Shown one piece after another: positions 11,226 through 20,600 of a stretch of DNA of 64,000 bases. A program made the translations under genes and the position numbers. Source of the stretch: Nonlabens antarcticus (GTDB lineage: Bacteria > Bacteroidota > Bacteroidia > Flavobacteriales > Flavobacteriaceae); the NCBI RefSeq assembly GCF_015356755.1, contig NZ_JADFCO010000066.1, forward strand, positions 802,363 through 866,362, given 5' to 3'. The number at the start of each line of letters is the position of its first letter. Within the stretch, counting starts at the first letter, position 1. The notes under the pieces were generated by a model. That model did no database searches, was not told the DNA's origin, and saw only the letters and a list, made by a program, of their open reading frames with translations.

Positions 11226-11994
11226 CGTTTTTGGATTGATCGGTGCACGGCTGGACTACAGCTTTTCGCGTGCCTATTTCTCTCAGAAATTTGAAGAACT
11301 CAAGTTAAAGGATCACGAGTACCGCAATTTTGAAATAAGCAGTGAGGAGGAATTATTCCGCTTTCGCGAAAGCGTTACTTACGACAATAAGTCTCGCACC
11401 ACACAAGGAAAACCAGAGATCATCAGAGGTCTCAATGTAACCATTCCCTACAAACAAAGCATGCTAAAAGTCGTCGACCATGTGAGTGACGAGGCTATAG
11501 CGATAGGTGCGATCAATACTGTAGTTATTGAGGATAACGTATGGACCGGTCACAATACAGATGCGTATGGTTTTGGAAAAAGTCTGGAGCCTTTCCTTCC
11601 TATTAAGGGAAATGCGTTGATTTTAGGAACCGGTGGTGCCTCAAAAGCTGTAGCATATTTACTAGAGTCGCTTCAAATTCCATATCTAAAAGTAAGCCGC
11701 TCTGCAGATGATGATGATCATACCATCGATTACAAATCATTGAATAAAGACGTCATCTCGCAAGTGCAACTAATTATAAATACAACACCTTTAGGAACGC
11801 AACCCAACGATCATGAGTCGCCTGCAATTCCTTATGAACACCTTACTAAAAAGCATATATTGTACGATCTGGTTTATAACCCCAGCTTAACACTATTTAT
11901 GAAAAAAGGTATGCAACAAGGTGCTCAAGCTGTAAATGGATATCAAATGCTGGTACAGCAAGCAGAGAAATCTTGGGAACTTTGGAATATGTAA
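11200..11994 (+). CDS. aroE: Shikimate 5-dehydrogenase
   Basis: A 264-residue NADP-dependent enzyme that reduces 3-dehydroshikimate in the aromatic amino-acid pathway. Shikimate contacts are Ser21/Ser23 in DYSFSRAYF, Lys85 in NVTIPYK, Asn106 in GAINTV and Asp121 in HNTDAYGF; the NADP loop is GTGGASKA. A stretch at about 50-75 is longer than in E. coli AroE and includes RFRES, which is the iterated palindrome (11359-11374) read in a different frame from most copies. It starts inside the second DUF368 gene. The aroB partner lies 48 kb away. Confidence 0.95.
   Translation: METKKIPSSVFGLIGARLDYSFSRAYFSQKFEELKLKDHEYRNFEISSEEELFRFRESVTYDNKSRTTQGKPEIIRGLNVTIPYKQSMLKVVDHVSDEAIAIGAINTVVIEDNVWTGHNTDAYGFGKSLEPFLPIKGNALILGTGGASKAVAYLLESLQIPYLKVSRSADDDDHTIDYKSLNKDVISQVQLIINTTPLGTQPNDHESPAIPYEHLTKKHILYDLVYNPSLTLFMKKGMQQGAQAVNGYQMLVQQAEKSWELWNM
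11359..11374. repeat. Iterated palindrome, exact copy (in aroE)
   Basis: Exact CGCTTTCGCGAAAGCG, read here as FRFRES rather than AFAKA. Confidence 0.9.
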
Positions 11995-12058
11995 TCACCC
12001 CTTAATTGGGATAGCGGGAGATTCTAATTATCTTGCCGTTATTTATTAAAATTAATCA

Positions 12059-14197
12059 ATGGATACGAAAGACAACCTGCAATCTAATGCAGACGGACAA
12101 AACAAAGAGGTGCAAAAAGATCATCTTAAAGAAGATACGCTTGAAAATGCTATGGTAAATGAATCTCAAAAGACGAAGCCAGAAGAGCATATCGAGGTAG
12201 AAAAAGAATCTCCTGAAAAGGGAAGATCTGCCAGTATTGAAACAAAAACGGCAAATGAAGAAGAAGATTCTACTCATGAGGATGCCATTGTGAACGAAAA
12301 AGTTAAAGTAGAAAACACCAAAGATCCCATCGTTAATGTGGATGATGATGAAGATGATGAAGAGGAAGATTCTGATGATTCAGAAACGGAATCTGGTAAT
12401 CTAGAACCTAAGGACTATAGCGAGATGTCTATCTTAAAATTGACAGAGGAATTGCGTCACTTGATGCAGGAATTTCCTATCAACAAGATTAAGAACCAGG
12501 CTCAAGATATTGAAAAAGCTTTTGAAACCGTTGATAAGGAGACACAGCTAGAACAACAGGAAGCTTTTAGAAAACAACAACTGGAACTTGCGGAAGAAGA
12601 ACGCAACCCGGACTTCCAGTACTATAACAAAGACAGTCGCACTTTTAAAGAATTACACGGTATTTATCGCAAGCAACGCGGTGAATTCCAGCGTAATGTA
12701 CGTAAAGAAAAAGAGCAGAATCTAGAAAAAAGACGCGCAATCATTGATGGTATTAAGAACCTCATTAATGAAGAAGAAAATATAGGAACTACTTTTAAGA
12801 AGTTCAATCAACTTCAAGACGACTGGAAGAAATCAGGAAGTATACCTCACGATGCCTATAACATCATCTGGGAAGATTACCGCCTGCACGTTCAGAACTT
12901 CTACGATTTTATCTCGTTAAGTAAAGAGCTGCGCGATAAGGACTTTGAGCGCAATCTTGATTTCCGTAAAAAAATTATTGCTCGTGCCGTTGAACTGGCA
13001 GATGAAAAGGATATTCACAAGGCATTGCGGGAATTACAGGAATTGCACCGCATGTGGAAAGAAGATACCGGTCCCGTAGAAAAAGACATGCGTGATCCTA
13101 TCTGGGATGAATTCAAAGCAGCTTCTGATGTGATCCATGAAAAGCGTCAAGCTTATTATGAGGAGCGCGATAAAATGGCTGGAACCCACCAGACTATCAA
13201 GCAAAATATTATTCAAGAGATTCATCGCATTATAGACACTAAGCCTGCAAGTCATAAAGAATGGCAAGAACGCTTGAAGGAAATCAATGCTCTAAGAGAA
13301 TTGTTTACGCAAACAGGCCCAGCACCGAAAGCTGTAAATAATGAATTGTGGAACCAGTTCCGCAGTGTGACTCGTGAATTCAATAAGGCTAAAAATGAGT
13401 TTTACAAGGGACTGAAAAATGAGCAACAGGAAAATCTAGATAAGAAGTTAGACTTGGTTAAAATTGCCGAGGAACATTCTGAAGCAGGAAATTTCACAGA
13501 GTCACTAGACACCATGAAGCGCATACAAGCAGAATGGAAGAAGATAGGTCACGTTCCTAGAAAGGATAGCGATAAGATCTGGAAACGTTTCCAAAAGGCC
13601 TGTAATGCATTCTTTGACCAGCAAAATTCGCAAAAGAAAGCAGACAGTAAGGAAGAGGTGGCTAACTTTGATTCTAAGGTTGCCGTTTATGATAAGCTCA
13701 AGGAGTTGTTGCCACAAGATGATCAGGAGGCTATGAAGACAGAAGTACTGACCATTATGGACGAATGGTCTGCTATTGGAAGAGTTCCTCACTCTAAGCG
13801 TCAGTTACAAGATAAGTTTGAGAAGTTAGTCAAGGCAAAATTGACTGCTGCTGGTATGTCTGCCGTGGATGCAGAAATGCTTAAGTATTCTAACAAGTTG
13901 GAAAGCCTTAAAGAAGGAGACGAGCGTGACTTTACTAATGAACGTTTCTATCTGAGAAAACGTCGTGATGAAATTCAGGATGAATCTAGACAACTGGAAA
14001 ACAACCTTCAATTTATCAATGCTAAGGATGATAAGAATCCGTTCCTAGTGCAGCAACGTAAAAACATTGCTGATTTGAAAAAGGAACTGGATGTCATTAA
14101 AGAAAAGCAGAAACAACTGAACATTCTAGAAAGACAACTGGTCAAAGAAAGTGCTGTGGAAGATGATGAGCCCGAAGCTACCAGCGAAGAGTCTTAA
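12059..14197 (+). CDS. DUF349 coiled-coil protein
   Basis: A 712-residue soluble protein. The first ~115 residues are very acidic and low in complexity (DDDEDDEEEDSDDSE). The rest is built from repeated charged helical modules typical of DUF349, recognised by recurring W-K-x-G-x-V/I-P patterns: DDWKKSGSIP, AEWKKIGHVP, DEWSAIGRVP and MWKEDTGPV. The protein is widespread in Bacteroidetes but its function is unknown to me. It stands alone between aroE and a strong terminator at 14220. No signal peptide or membrane helix is present, so it is predicted to be cytoplasmic and elongated. Confidence 0.85.
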   Translation: MDTKDNLQSNADGQNKEVQKDHLKEDTLENAMVNESQKTKPEEHIEVEKESPEKGRSASIETKTANEEEDSTHEDAIVNEKVKVENTKDPIVNVDDDEDDEEEDSDDSETESGNLEPKDYSEMSILKLTEELRHLMQEFPINKIKNQAQDIEKAFETVDKETQLEQQEAFRKQQLELAEEERNPDFQYYNKDSRTFKELHGIYRKQRGEFQRNVRKEKEQNLEKRRAIIDGIKNLINEEENIGTTFKKFNQLQDDWKKSGSIPHDAYNIIWEDYRLHVQNFYDFISLSKELRDKDFERNLDFRKKIIARAVELADEKDIHKALRELQELHRMWKEDTGPVEKDMRDPIWDEFKAASDVIHEKRQAYYEERDKMAGTHQTIKQNIIQEIHRIIDTKPASHKEWQERLKEINALRELFTQTGPAPKAVNNELWNQFRSVTREFNKAKNEFYKGLKNEQQENLDKKLDLVKIAEEHSEAGNFTESLDTMKRIQAEWKKIGHVPRKDSDKIWKRFQKACNAFFDQQNSQKKADSKEEVANFDSKVAVYDKLKELLPQDDQEAMKTEVLTIMDEWSAIGRVPHSKRQLQDKFEKLVKAKLTAAGMSAVDAEMLKYSNKLESLKEGDERDFTNERFYLRKRRDEIQDESRQLENNLQFINAKDDKNPFLVQQRKNIADLKKELDVIKEKQKQLNILERQLVKESAVEDDEPEATSEES

Positions 14198-14219
14198 ATA
14201 ACTATTACTTAAATTTACA

Positions 14220-14249
14220 AGAGCGCTTGACATAAGCGCTCTTTTTTTA
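14220..14249 (+). terminator. Rho-independent terminator after the DUF349 gene
   Basis: AGAGCGCTT / AAGCGCTCT gives a 9-bp perfect stem with a 5-nt loop followed by seven or more T. It starts 22 bp after the stop. Confidence 0.9.
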
Positions 14250-14260
14250 TACCTAAAATT

Positions 14261-14920
14261 ATGTGGAAATATCTTGAAAGAATACTAGGCAAACCTTCTC
14301 AGTATTACGAGAATCTCATGCGGACTAGAGATTCAAAAATTGATCTATCCAGAACGACAATTGACGATGCAAGTTCTATTTTGACACCATTGATAAAGCC
14401 GGGTTTTAAATTGCAGCTAAACTCTGATAAACCAGAGATCGCGGTCGCTCCAAAAAACAAACGTAAGCTTGAAATTCCATATTTTGGAAAAATTGAACAT
14501 CCTGAATATGCCCTTTACCTGTTCTTCGATAATTCTAAATTTTTAAATGATGAATCAAACATTTCATTGATTGTTGAGAAAAAGAAACATAATGGAAACA
14601 CAAGAATAAAATCATTTCAGACATTACCTATCTGGGAGGAGTTGATTCATTATAATTCTATTGCTCATCATGGCATCGTTGAGCTATCTGGAGATCATCC
14701 CTGGACCCTTTACAGGACTGCAAAGAAGGAGTTAGTTGGAACACCAAATCGCAATCAGGTAAGCGGGTATCCGCAGTGGTTAGTGAACAATATAGATTTT
14801 AGAAAAATAGCCGCTAAGGAGTTTCTATTTCAAATGGAATTACCCGGTACTGAAATGATTATCTATTACTTTAAGAGTGCTGCAAACACCACAGCAGAAT
14901 TCTTTATTCAAAAGTTGTAA
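14261..14920 (+). CDS. Uncharacterised protein, possibly YwqG/DUF1963-like
   Basis: A 219-residue soluble protein that I do not recognise with confidence. The C-terminal half has a pattern reminiscent of the YwqG/DUF1963 fold: NQVSGYPQWL followed by EFLFQMELPG and a terminal TAEFFIQKL, as in the family's G-Y-P...LLLQ...F signature. The N-terminal half (MWKYLERILGKP) shows nothing familiar. It follows a terminator by about 11 bp and precedes a CIA30-like gene. No signal peptide or membrane segment. Base composition is like its neighbours. Confidence 0.55.
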   Translation: MWKYLERILGKPSQYYENLMRTRDSKIDLSRTTIDDASSILTPLIKPGFKLQLNSDKPEIAVAPKNKRKLEIPYFGKIEHPEYALYLFFDNSKFLNDESNISLIVEKKKHNGNTRIKSFQTLPIWEELIHYNSIAHHGIVELSGDHPWTLYRTAKKELVGTPNRNQVSGYPQWLVNNIDFRKIAAKEFLFQMELPGTEMIIYYFKSAANTTAEFFIQKL

Positions 14921-14972
14921 AATTGGAATCCCTAATGGTATATTTAATTTCTCGTATTTTACCAACCACCGT

Positions 14973-15485
14973 ATGCACATCAGTAAACCTAAGGAAATCT
15001 TCTTTGGAGAATCAAATACAAACCTTGTATGGATTCCGTTTACAGATCAAGTAATTGGTGGGAATTCAAAAGGTGAAGTACTGCAACATGAAGCACATTT
15101 AGAGTTTACGGGAAGCGTGGATAATGTTGTCAAAGGCCGTGGTTGGGCCGGATTACGTTCCAGAAAAGAAGCCCATGATTTGAGTGATTATAAATTTATT
15201 GAACTTAAAATAAAAACAGACGGTCTTCCTTATCAATTTCAATTGGAACACGATATGGCATGGCAAAATGATAAGTTGAGCACCACTATAGATATAGTTT
15301 CTAACCAGTGGAAAGTGATGCATTTAGAAATGGCCGATTTTAAAATATTCAATGCTCATAAAAATGACATTACCCGTAAACCAAAAATTGAGCTTTTAAA
15401 GTGCATTTACCGGTATAATATCCTAGCTGCAAGAGAAAACAACAGAGGATTCAACTTCCAAATTGAATATATTAAATTTCATTAG
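14973..15485 (+). CDS. CIA30-like (NDUFAF1) family protein
   Basis: I start at ATG 14973, since the longer frame from 14877 would overlap the preceding gene by 44 bp with a sequence unlike the family. The resulting ~170-residue protein follows the CIA30 galactose-binding-like pattern: FTDQVIGGNSKGE, GRGWAGLRSR, LSDYKFIELKIKTDG, then QWKVMHLEMADF. In mitochondria CIA30 is a complex I assembly factor; bacterial relatives are unassigned and may simply bind carbohydrate or nucleotide. Its stop codon overlaps that of the convergent kinase gene. Confidence 0.65.
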   Translation: MHISKPKEIFFGESNTNLVWIPFTDQVIGGNSKGEVLQHEAHLEFTGSVDNVVKGRGWAGLRSRKEAHDLSDYKFIELKIKTDGLPYQFQLEHDMAWQNDKLSTTIDIVSNQWKVMHLEMADFKIFNAHKNDITRKPKIELLKCIYRYNILAARENNRGFNFQIEYIKFH

Positions 15486-16339
15486 GAACGTAGTTTCATT
15501 CTGTGATATTCCACGAGCCCTTCGATAGGTCGTCTCACAATATTTCCCACTTCATAATCAAACTCACTGGCTACCTGTTTTATTCGGCTTTCGGCAAAAT
15601 GGGCAATGCTGCCCACAAAATGCACCTGATGTTGTTTGATTTCTTCATGGAATTGCAGGATCATGTTGCGGGAAAATTTACGCAATCCACGTCTCAACAA
15701 TTTTTTGATATAGGATTCTTCCAAGTGTTGAAAAATAAATTCGGCATGAGAAGCGAGGTATGCATTAGGATTAGGTTGTTTATAAAGGTGGTGTTTGATA
15801 TAATCACTGTCCATATCATAATCCGCAGCAAATTGAGAACGTAAATCTTCTGGCATATTCTTAAAGAAATAATCACGTATCAATTCCTTGCCATACCAGT
15901 TACCACTAGCCTCATCCATTAATGTATAACCTAAAGAAAGTACTTTTTGATGGATTTTTTGACCGTCAGAAAAACAACAATTTGAACCCGTTCCCAGAAT
16001 ACAAACTACTCCAGGCTTGTCCCCTACCGCTGCATAGACTGCTGCTGCAGTGTCTTCTTTTACAATGACTTCAGCGTTCTCAAAATAGGAAAGTAATAAC
16101 TCTTGAAGTACAATTTTGGGTTTTTCCGTACCACATCCAGCGCCATAAAAATGAATTATTTTGATTTCACTTTTATGCGTTACAAGTTCTTCTGACTCCT
16201 TAATTCTAGAGAGTAATTCCTCCGTAGACAGAATGGCGGGATTCATGCCTCGTGTTCTAGATTTAAATAATTGATTCCCGTCATTATCTAAAGCAATCCA
16301 GTCGCATTTAGTAGAACCGCTATCGGTTATTAAAATCAT
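15482..16339 (-). CDS. BadF/BcrA-type sugar kinase (N-acetylglucosamine kinase-like)
   Basis: An ASKHA-fold kinase of about 285 residues. The phosphate-1 loop ILITDSGSTKCDW begins at the chosen start, and the phosphate-2 loop is CILGTGSNCC; a mid-protein LMDEASGNWYG is also family-typical. I choose ATG 16339: the longer frame to 16405 begins inside the gap terminator stem. Family members phosphorylate N-acetylglucosamine or activate CoA-dehydratases; with gap and pfkA next door, an amino-sugar kinase is the better guess. It is transcribed in the same direction as gap and pfkA but is separated from gap by a terminator. Confidence 0.8.
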   Translation of the reverse strand: MILITDSGSTKCDWIALDNDGNQLFKSRTRGMNPAILSTEELLSRIKESEELVTHKSEIKIIHFYGAGCGTEKPKIVLQELLLSYFENAEVIVKEDTAAAVYAAVGDKPGVVCILGTGSNCCFSDGQKIHQKVLSLGYTLMDEASGNWYGKELIRDYFFKNMPEDLRSQFAADYDMDSDYIKHHLYKQPNPNAYLASHAEFIFQHLEESYIKKLLRRGLRKFSRNMILQFHEEIKQHQVHFVGSIAHFAESRIKQVASEFDYEVGNIVRRPIEGLVEYHRMKLRS

Positions 16340-16367
16340 AGAGGAATATTGTGATGAATTTAAAATT

Positions 16368-16403
16368 GAAAAAGCTGTCAGAACCTTGTCTAACAGCTTT
16401 TTC
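16368..16403 (-). terminator. Rho-independent terminator after gap
   Basis: On the minus strand a long stem (arms around 16389-16403 and 16368-16382, including one G-U pair) is followed by TTTTTC and an AT-rich tail. It starts 9 bp after the gap stop and rules out translation from 16405 for the kinase. Confidence 0.85.
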
Positions 16404-16412
16404 AAATATTAA

Positions 16413-17417
16413 TTAGAGTGAATTAACCTTTTCAGCGAGGTCCACTAATTTGCTAGAGTACCCAAACTCATTATCATACCAGCTCACTAATTTGAAAAAA
16501 GTAGAATTCAGCTCGATCGCTGCTCCTGCGTCATAGATACTGGTGCGAGCATCACTTACAAAATCTTGTGACACAACTGGCTCTTCTGTATATCCTACAA
16601 TCCCTTTCATGGAACCGTTTGCCGCTTTCGCGAAAGCGGAATTAACTTCCTCTAAACTGGTTTCTCTACTCAATTTAACGGTAAGATCCACTACTGAAAC
16701 GTCTGCAGTAGGAACGCGGAAAGCCATTCCTGTCAATTTTCCTTTTAACGAAGGAATCACTTTAGTCACTGCTACAGCCGCACCAGTGGTTGATGGAATG
16801 ATGTTATTTAAAGCACTACGCCCCAATCGGTAATTTTTCTTGCTGGGTCCATCAACCGTCATTTGAGTTGCAGTAGTCGCGTGAATTGTGGTCATCAATG
16901 CCTCTTCAATACCAAAGGTCTCATCCAGGATTTTAGCCATGGGCGCTAGACAGTTAGTAGTACAAGATGCATTTGAAACAATCGTATGATCTGCTGTCAG
17001 ATCTCCATCATTGACTCCCATCACAAACATAGGCACCGTTTTAGAAGGTGCAGAAATCACAACTTTCTTTGCTCCAGCATCGATATGCGCTTGTGCTGCA
17101 TCTAGATCTGTAAATATTCCTGTACAATCTGCAACCACATCTACTCCTACTTCATCCCATTTAAGATTTTTAGGATCGCGTTCTGCAGTTACCCGTACTT
17201 TTACACCATCAATAATTAGATTACCATCTTTTACCTCAATCGTTCCACCATAACGTCCGTGAACCGAATCATATTCTAGTAAATAGGCAAGTTGATCTAC
17301 ATCGACAAGATCATTTATAGCTACAACTTCAACATTATTTCTTTCTAAGGTTGCTCTAAATACGATACGTCCTATACGTCCGAAACCGTTAATTCCTAAT
17401 TTTAATTTCTTACTCAT
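16413..17417 (-). CDS. gap: Glyceraldehyde-3-phosphate dehydrogenase, type I
   Basis: A 334-residue glycolytic enzyme. The Rossmann start is [12 protein letters not shown]; the catalytic pair is Cys152 in [13 protein letters not shown] and His179 in TTIHATT. The C-terminal WYDNEFGYS is present. Length is normal and there is no signal. The iterated palindrome at 16623-16638 encodes AFAKA in the segment [11 protein letters not shown], a surface helix by position in the family. Gap lies between pfkA and a sugar kinase, all minus-strand, and has its own terminator. A 228-bp gap to pfkA suggests a separate promoter, but I could not find a perfect -7 box. Confidence 0.98.
   Translation of the reverse strand: MSKKLKLGINGFGRIGRIVFRATLERNNVEVVAINDLVDVDQLAYLLEYDSVHGRYGGTIEVKDGNLIIDGVKVRVTAERDPKNLKWDEVGVDVVADCTGIFTDLDAAQAHIDAGAKKVVISAPSKTVPMFVMGVNDGDLTADHTIVSNASCTTNCLAPMAKILDETFGIEEALMTTIHATTATQMTVDGPSKKNYRLGRSALNNIIPSTTGAAVAVTKVIPSLKGKLTGMAFRVPTADVSVVDLTVKLSRETSLEEVNSAFAKAANGSMKGIVGYTEEPVVSQDFVSDARTSIYDAGAAIELNSTFFKLVSWYDNEFGYSSKLVDLAEKVNSL
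16623..16638. repeat. Iterated palindrome, exact copy (in gap)
   Basis: Exact CGCTTTCGCGAAAGCG, extended by one C/G on each side. Read as AFAKA on the minus strand. Confidence 0.9.
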
Positions 17418-17645
17418 AATAATGTTTTATTAATAATTATTGCATCCTTTACAGATGATTCTTGTTAGTGTTGTATTTTTTTTAAACTTAAACCTAGGCT
17501 CAAATCTCAAATCCTAAGTTTTGACAATATAAACGTATAAGCAAGTTCAAAATCACAAAATTTACTTGTAATGACATTTCATTTTTAATGCCTAGTTCCT
17601 AAAGTGTATGGATCTTAATATTTTGTACTCAATACCAATTACCAA

Positions 17646-18629
17646 TTAGGTCGTCATAATATCACTCACTCGTATCAATTCCTTATCGATTTTTGTCTTT
17701 CCTTTCACAGCCTGATCTAGCGGACATAGAGTCATTTGAGAATCGCGAATCCCAATCATGTAATTTGACTTTCCTTCCATCAAACTTTCCACAGCTTTCA
17801 CGCCCATACGGCTGGCTAAAACACGATCCCAACATGAAGGGGAACCGCCACGTTGCATGTGCCCTAGAACGGAAACTCGTACTTCATATTCCGGTAGGTT
17901 TTCTTCCACATAATCCTTGAGTTCAAAAACATTTTCACCCGTCTTATCGCCCTCTGCCACCACGACAATACTAGATGATTTACCAGAGGCACGACTCCGT
18001 TTCAAGCTCTCGATTAACCTTTCTTTTCCCAAGTTTTCTTCTGGAATAAGAATCTCCTCTGCTCCTGCACCTACACCGGCATTGAGCGCAATATTACCTA
18101 CATCGCGTCCCATCACCTCTACAAAAAATAACCGATTGTGAGAGCTGGCTGTATCCCTTATTTTATCAATCGCTTCAACAACCGTATTACAAGCCGTATC
18201 ATAACCTAAGGTTGAGCTCGTTCCAAATATATCATTATCGATAGTTCCTGGAATCCCTATAACTGGGAAATTATTTTCTTCTGAGAATAATATAGCTCCA
18301 TTGAAGCTTCCATCTCCTCCTATAATGATTAACGCATCAATTTCTGCACTTTTCGCTTTCGCAAAAGCAGTATCTCGACCTTCTCTAGCTCTGAATTCGT
18401 CAGATCGTGCACTCTTCAAAATCGTGCCTCCTTTATTAATGATATTATTTACACTGCGGGCATCCATTGATTTGAAATCGCCTTCAATAAGACCTTGAAA
18501 ACCTCTATATATACCTATGCATTCCAGCTCGTGATAAGCGCAAGTACGCACTACAGAACGGATCGCTGCATTCATTCCTGGAGCGTCGCCTCCAGAGGTC
18601 ATCACCCCAATTTTACGAATTGTTTTCAT
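17646..18629 (-). CDS. pfkA: 6-phosphofructokinase (ATP-dependent)
   Basis: A 327-residue enzyme of the first committed step of glycolysis. VMTSGGDAPGMNAAIR is the N-terminal signature, GGDGS at 104-108 marks the ATP-using rather than PPi-using form, and GIPGTIDNDI places the catalytic Asp at 131. Length matches bacterial PfkA. A degenerate iterated palindrome at 18354-18369 again gives AFAKA (residues 88-92). Upstream lies an 8-bp-stem hairpin in the leader (18653-18673). It heads the pfkA-gap-kinase cluster. Confidence 0.97.
   Translation of the reverse strand: MKTIRKIGVMTSGGDAPGMNAAIRSVVRTCAYHELECIGIYRGFQGLIEGDFKSMDARSVNNIINKGGTILKSARSDEFRAREGRDTAFAKAKSAEIDALIIIGGDGSFNGAILFSEENNFPVIGIPGTIDNDIFGTSSTLGYDTACNTVVEAIDKIRDTASSHNRLFFVEVMGRDVGNIALNAGVGAGAEEILIPEENLGKERLIESLKRSRASGKSSSIVVVAEGDKTGENVFELKDYVEENLPEYEVRVSVLGHMQRGGSPSCWDRVLASRMGVKAVESLMEGKSNYMIGIRDSQMTLCPLDQAVKGKTKIDKELIRVSDIMTT
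18354..18369. repeat. Iterated palindrome, two mismatches (in pfkA)
   Basis: CGCTTTCGCAAAAGCA. The DNA has drifted from the consensus but still encodes AFAKA. Confidence 0.65.
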
Positions 18630-19127
18630 TTACTATTTTTAATAAACTACTTGCTAAACTATTAAAGTTTAGCGGTTATGAATAGGGAATTTGTATTTTT
18701 TTAAGCAGATTAATAAACTCAAACGTTATCGTTAACAACTTTACCTTGAGATGAACTCTATTTATAGGTTTCTGCGGGACTCTACACTATTAAAATAGAA
18801 CTTAAAACCTAATAGATAAAAGCATCTATCAACTTTAAATAATAAAAATATAACAGGTGGATTTGATCTTGCCCATTGCTACATTGATGCGCTTGAGAGG
18901 TCGTCAAATTCGCTTCTAAATTTACTTTTGATTTCAGGTCGTAAATAAATCATAGCTAACTTAAAGATAGTATGAATTAATCTAGACTGTCTGGTTTACC
19001 AGTTATCATTGAAATTCACTATCAATGTTTGAAAAAATAATACTCAAAATAAAATAGTAGCTATCATAAATTCCAAAGTTTAATCAATTTAAGATAAAAT
19101 AAAATTCAAACAAATGGAATTAAGATC
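18630..19127. other. Gene-free AT-rich intergenic region
   Basis: No convincing gene between divergent pfkA and the histidine kinase. The only structure I see on the pfkA side is the hairpin at 18653-18673; the kinase side carries the inverted repeats listed at 19128-19190. Confidence 0.6.
18653..18673 (-). promoter_or_regulatory. Hairpin upstream of pfkA
   Basis: GCTAAACT and AGTTTAGC form an 8-bp perfect inverted repeat around a 5-nt loop, 24 bp before the pfkA start. It could be a leader hairpin or a protein-binding site; nothing else supports either. Confidence 0.4.
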
Positions 19128-19190
19128 ATTGTGATACTCACAATACTCTGAAGAAGTATTAGTTAAGCGCTTATATAAGCGTATCTTCAG
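19128..19190 (+). promoter_or_regulatory. Cluster of inverted repeats upstream of the histidine kinase
   Basis: Two structures sit side by side. ATTGTGA-TAC-TCACAAT is a 7-bp inverted repeat at 19128-19144. A 14-bp perfect palindrome CGCTTATATAAGCG at 19168-19181 is nested inside outer arms CTGAAGA (19148-19154) and TCTTCAG (19184-19190). The last arm ends 28 bp before the kinase start. The arrangement looks like operator sites or a leader hairpin. Confidence 0.5.
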
Positions 19191-19218
19191 ATTAAAGTCA
19201 TCAAAATATACTCCGTAA

Positions 19219-20559
19219 TTGAATGATAAGCCGACATATAAAGAACTACTAAGCAAGCTGGCCGCACTGCAGGAGCAAAACGATATCCTTTGTTTAGACT
19301 TTTCTCTTCAGACTTTGGAGCGAGATAAGCATGCCGCAGAATTAGAAATTGCAAATATTGAGCTGAAACATCAAAATGGAGAAAAGAAAAAGCGAGCGGC
19401 AGAGCTTAAAATAGCCAATGTAGAACTCGAACATCAAAATTTAGAAAAAGAAAAACGCGCGGCAGAACTAATCATTGCTAACATAGAATTAGAACATCAA
19501 AGTAAGGAAAAAGGAAAACGCGCAGCAGAATTGGTGTTAGCTAACATAGAGCTAGAGCATCAACAAAAAGAGAAGGAAAAACGCGCTGAAGAACTAAAAA
19601 TTGCAAATGTCGAATTGAAGCATGAAAGCAGTGAGAAGAAAAAGCGTGCTGCAGAATTAATTATTGCAAATGTTGAACTTGTTTTTCAAAAAGAAGAAAA
19701 GGCAAAACGAGCTGCAGAGTTTATGGTTTCTAAAATTAAACTGGCACAGCAAGACGAGGAGAATGAAAAGTTGGAAGAAGAATTAGCTATAGCAAATCTA
19801 GCCGTATCTCTTCAATCAGAACTAGTTATCGCTAAAGAAAAAGCGGAACAAAACGAAACTCAAGTTAGAGCATTGAATGCTACTAAAGATAAATTATTTT
19901 CTATTATAGCCCATGATTTAAGAAGTCCCTTCCATAGCATTATTGGCCTATCAAATCTATTAGCTTTTAGTGTAAAAAGTGAGGAGAAAGAAGAAATGCA
20001 AAGCTATATAGAAATGCTAAGTACGTCTGCTAAGAGTACACTTGATTTACTGGATAATCTTTTAGAATGGGCAAAGTCTCAAACTGGTCTCATTAAATTC
20101 AATCCTGTAAAAGTAAATCTCGAACCTATCATTGTTGAGATTTTCGACATTTTAAATCCCACCGCTGAAATTAAACGCATATCATTAAATTATGACCAGT
20201 CTGTTGATATAGAAATAGATGCAGATGAGAACATGTTGAAAACCGTACTGCGTAATCTAATTTATAATGCTATTAAATTTACCAATTCAAATGGTAGAAT
20301 AGATATTTATGCTTGCAATATGGAAGGCTTCATTGAAATTACTGTGAAGGATAATGGTATAGGAATTATGAAGTCGGTACAAGACAAATTATTTAATATT
20401 GACAATAATATAAGCACTAGAGGAACGGCGGACGAACAAGGTTCTGGTTTAGGTTTGATCCTTTGCAAAGAGTTCATAAATAAACATAGTGGAAAAATAT
20501 GGATAGATAGTAAAGAAGGAAAAGGCAGTTCGTTTAAGTTTTCGCTACCATTTAAATGA
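19219..20559 (+). CDS. Soluble histidine kinase with eight 21-residue coiled-coil repeats
   Basis: A 446-residue sensor kinase without membrane helices or a recognisable sensory domain. Residues 34-201 are eight tandem 21-residue units (63 bp each, 19318-19821) of the type EKxKRAAELxIANxELxxQ: three heptads per unit, so a continuous coiled coil. The last two units are more diverged. HisKA follows with the phospho-acceptor His232 in IIAHDLRSPF; the ATPase domain has NLIYNAIKFT (N box), DNGIGI (G1) and GSGLGLILCKEF (G2), all intact. No response regulator is adjacent. The DNA repeats have diverged in codons while keeping the protein pattern, so the coiled coil is under selection. Confidence 0.9.
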   Translation: MNDKPTYKELLSKLAALQEQNDILCLDFSLQTLERDKHAAELEIANIELKHQNGEKKKRAAELKIANVELEHQNLEKEKRAAELIIANIELEHQSKEKGKRAAELVLANIELEHQQKEKEKRAEELKIANVELKHESSEKKKRAAELIIANVELVFQKEEKAKRAAEFMVSKIKLAQQDEENEKLEEELAIANLAVSLQSELVIAKEKAEQNETQVRALNATKDKLFSIIAHDLRSPFHSIIGLSNLLAFSVKSEEKEEMQSYIEMLSTSAKSTLDLLDNLLEWAKSQTGLIKFNPVKVNLEPIIVEIFDILNPTAEIKRISLNYDQSVDIEIDADENMLKTVLRNLIYNAIKFTNSNGRIDIYACNMEGFIEITVKDNGIGIMKSVQDKLFNIDNNISTRGTADEQGSGLGLILCKEFINKHSGKIWIDSKEGKGSSFKFSLPFK

Positions 20560-20600
20560 TAAAAATAATTTCTTGGAAATTCTCAATCTAAGTATAGTTT

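Noticed and set aside
14877..14972. Earlier start of the CIA30-like gene
   Set aside because: It would overlap the preceding gene by 44 bp, and the added residues do not look like the family or a signal peptide.
16340..16405. Extended N-terminus of the sugar kinase
   Set aside because: The segment is the gap terminator hairpin, and the kinase phosphate loop begins right after ATG 16339.
19318..19821. 63-bp periodic repeats as a CRISPR array
   Set aside because: The repeats are contiguous, lack spacers and encode a heptad coiled coil in an intact kinase.
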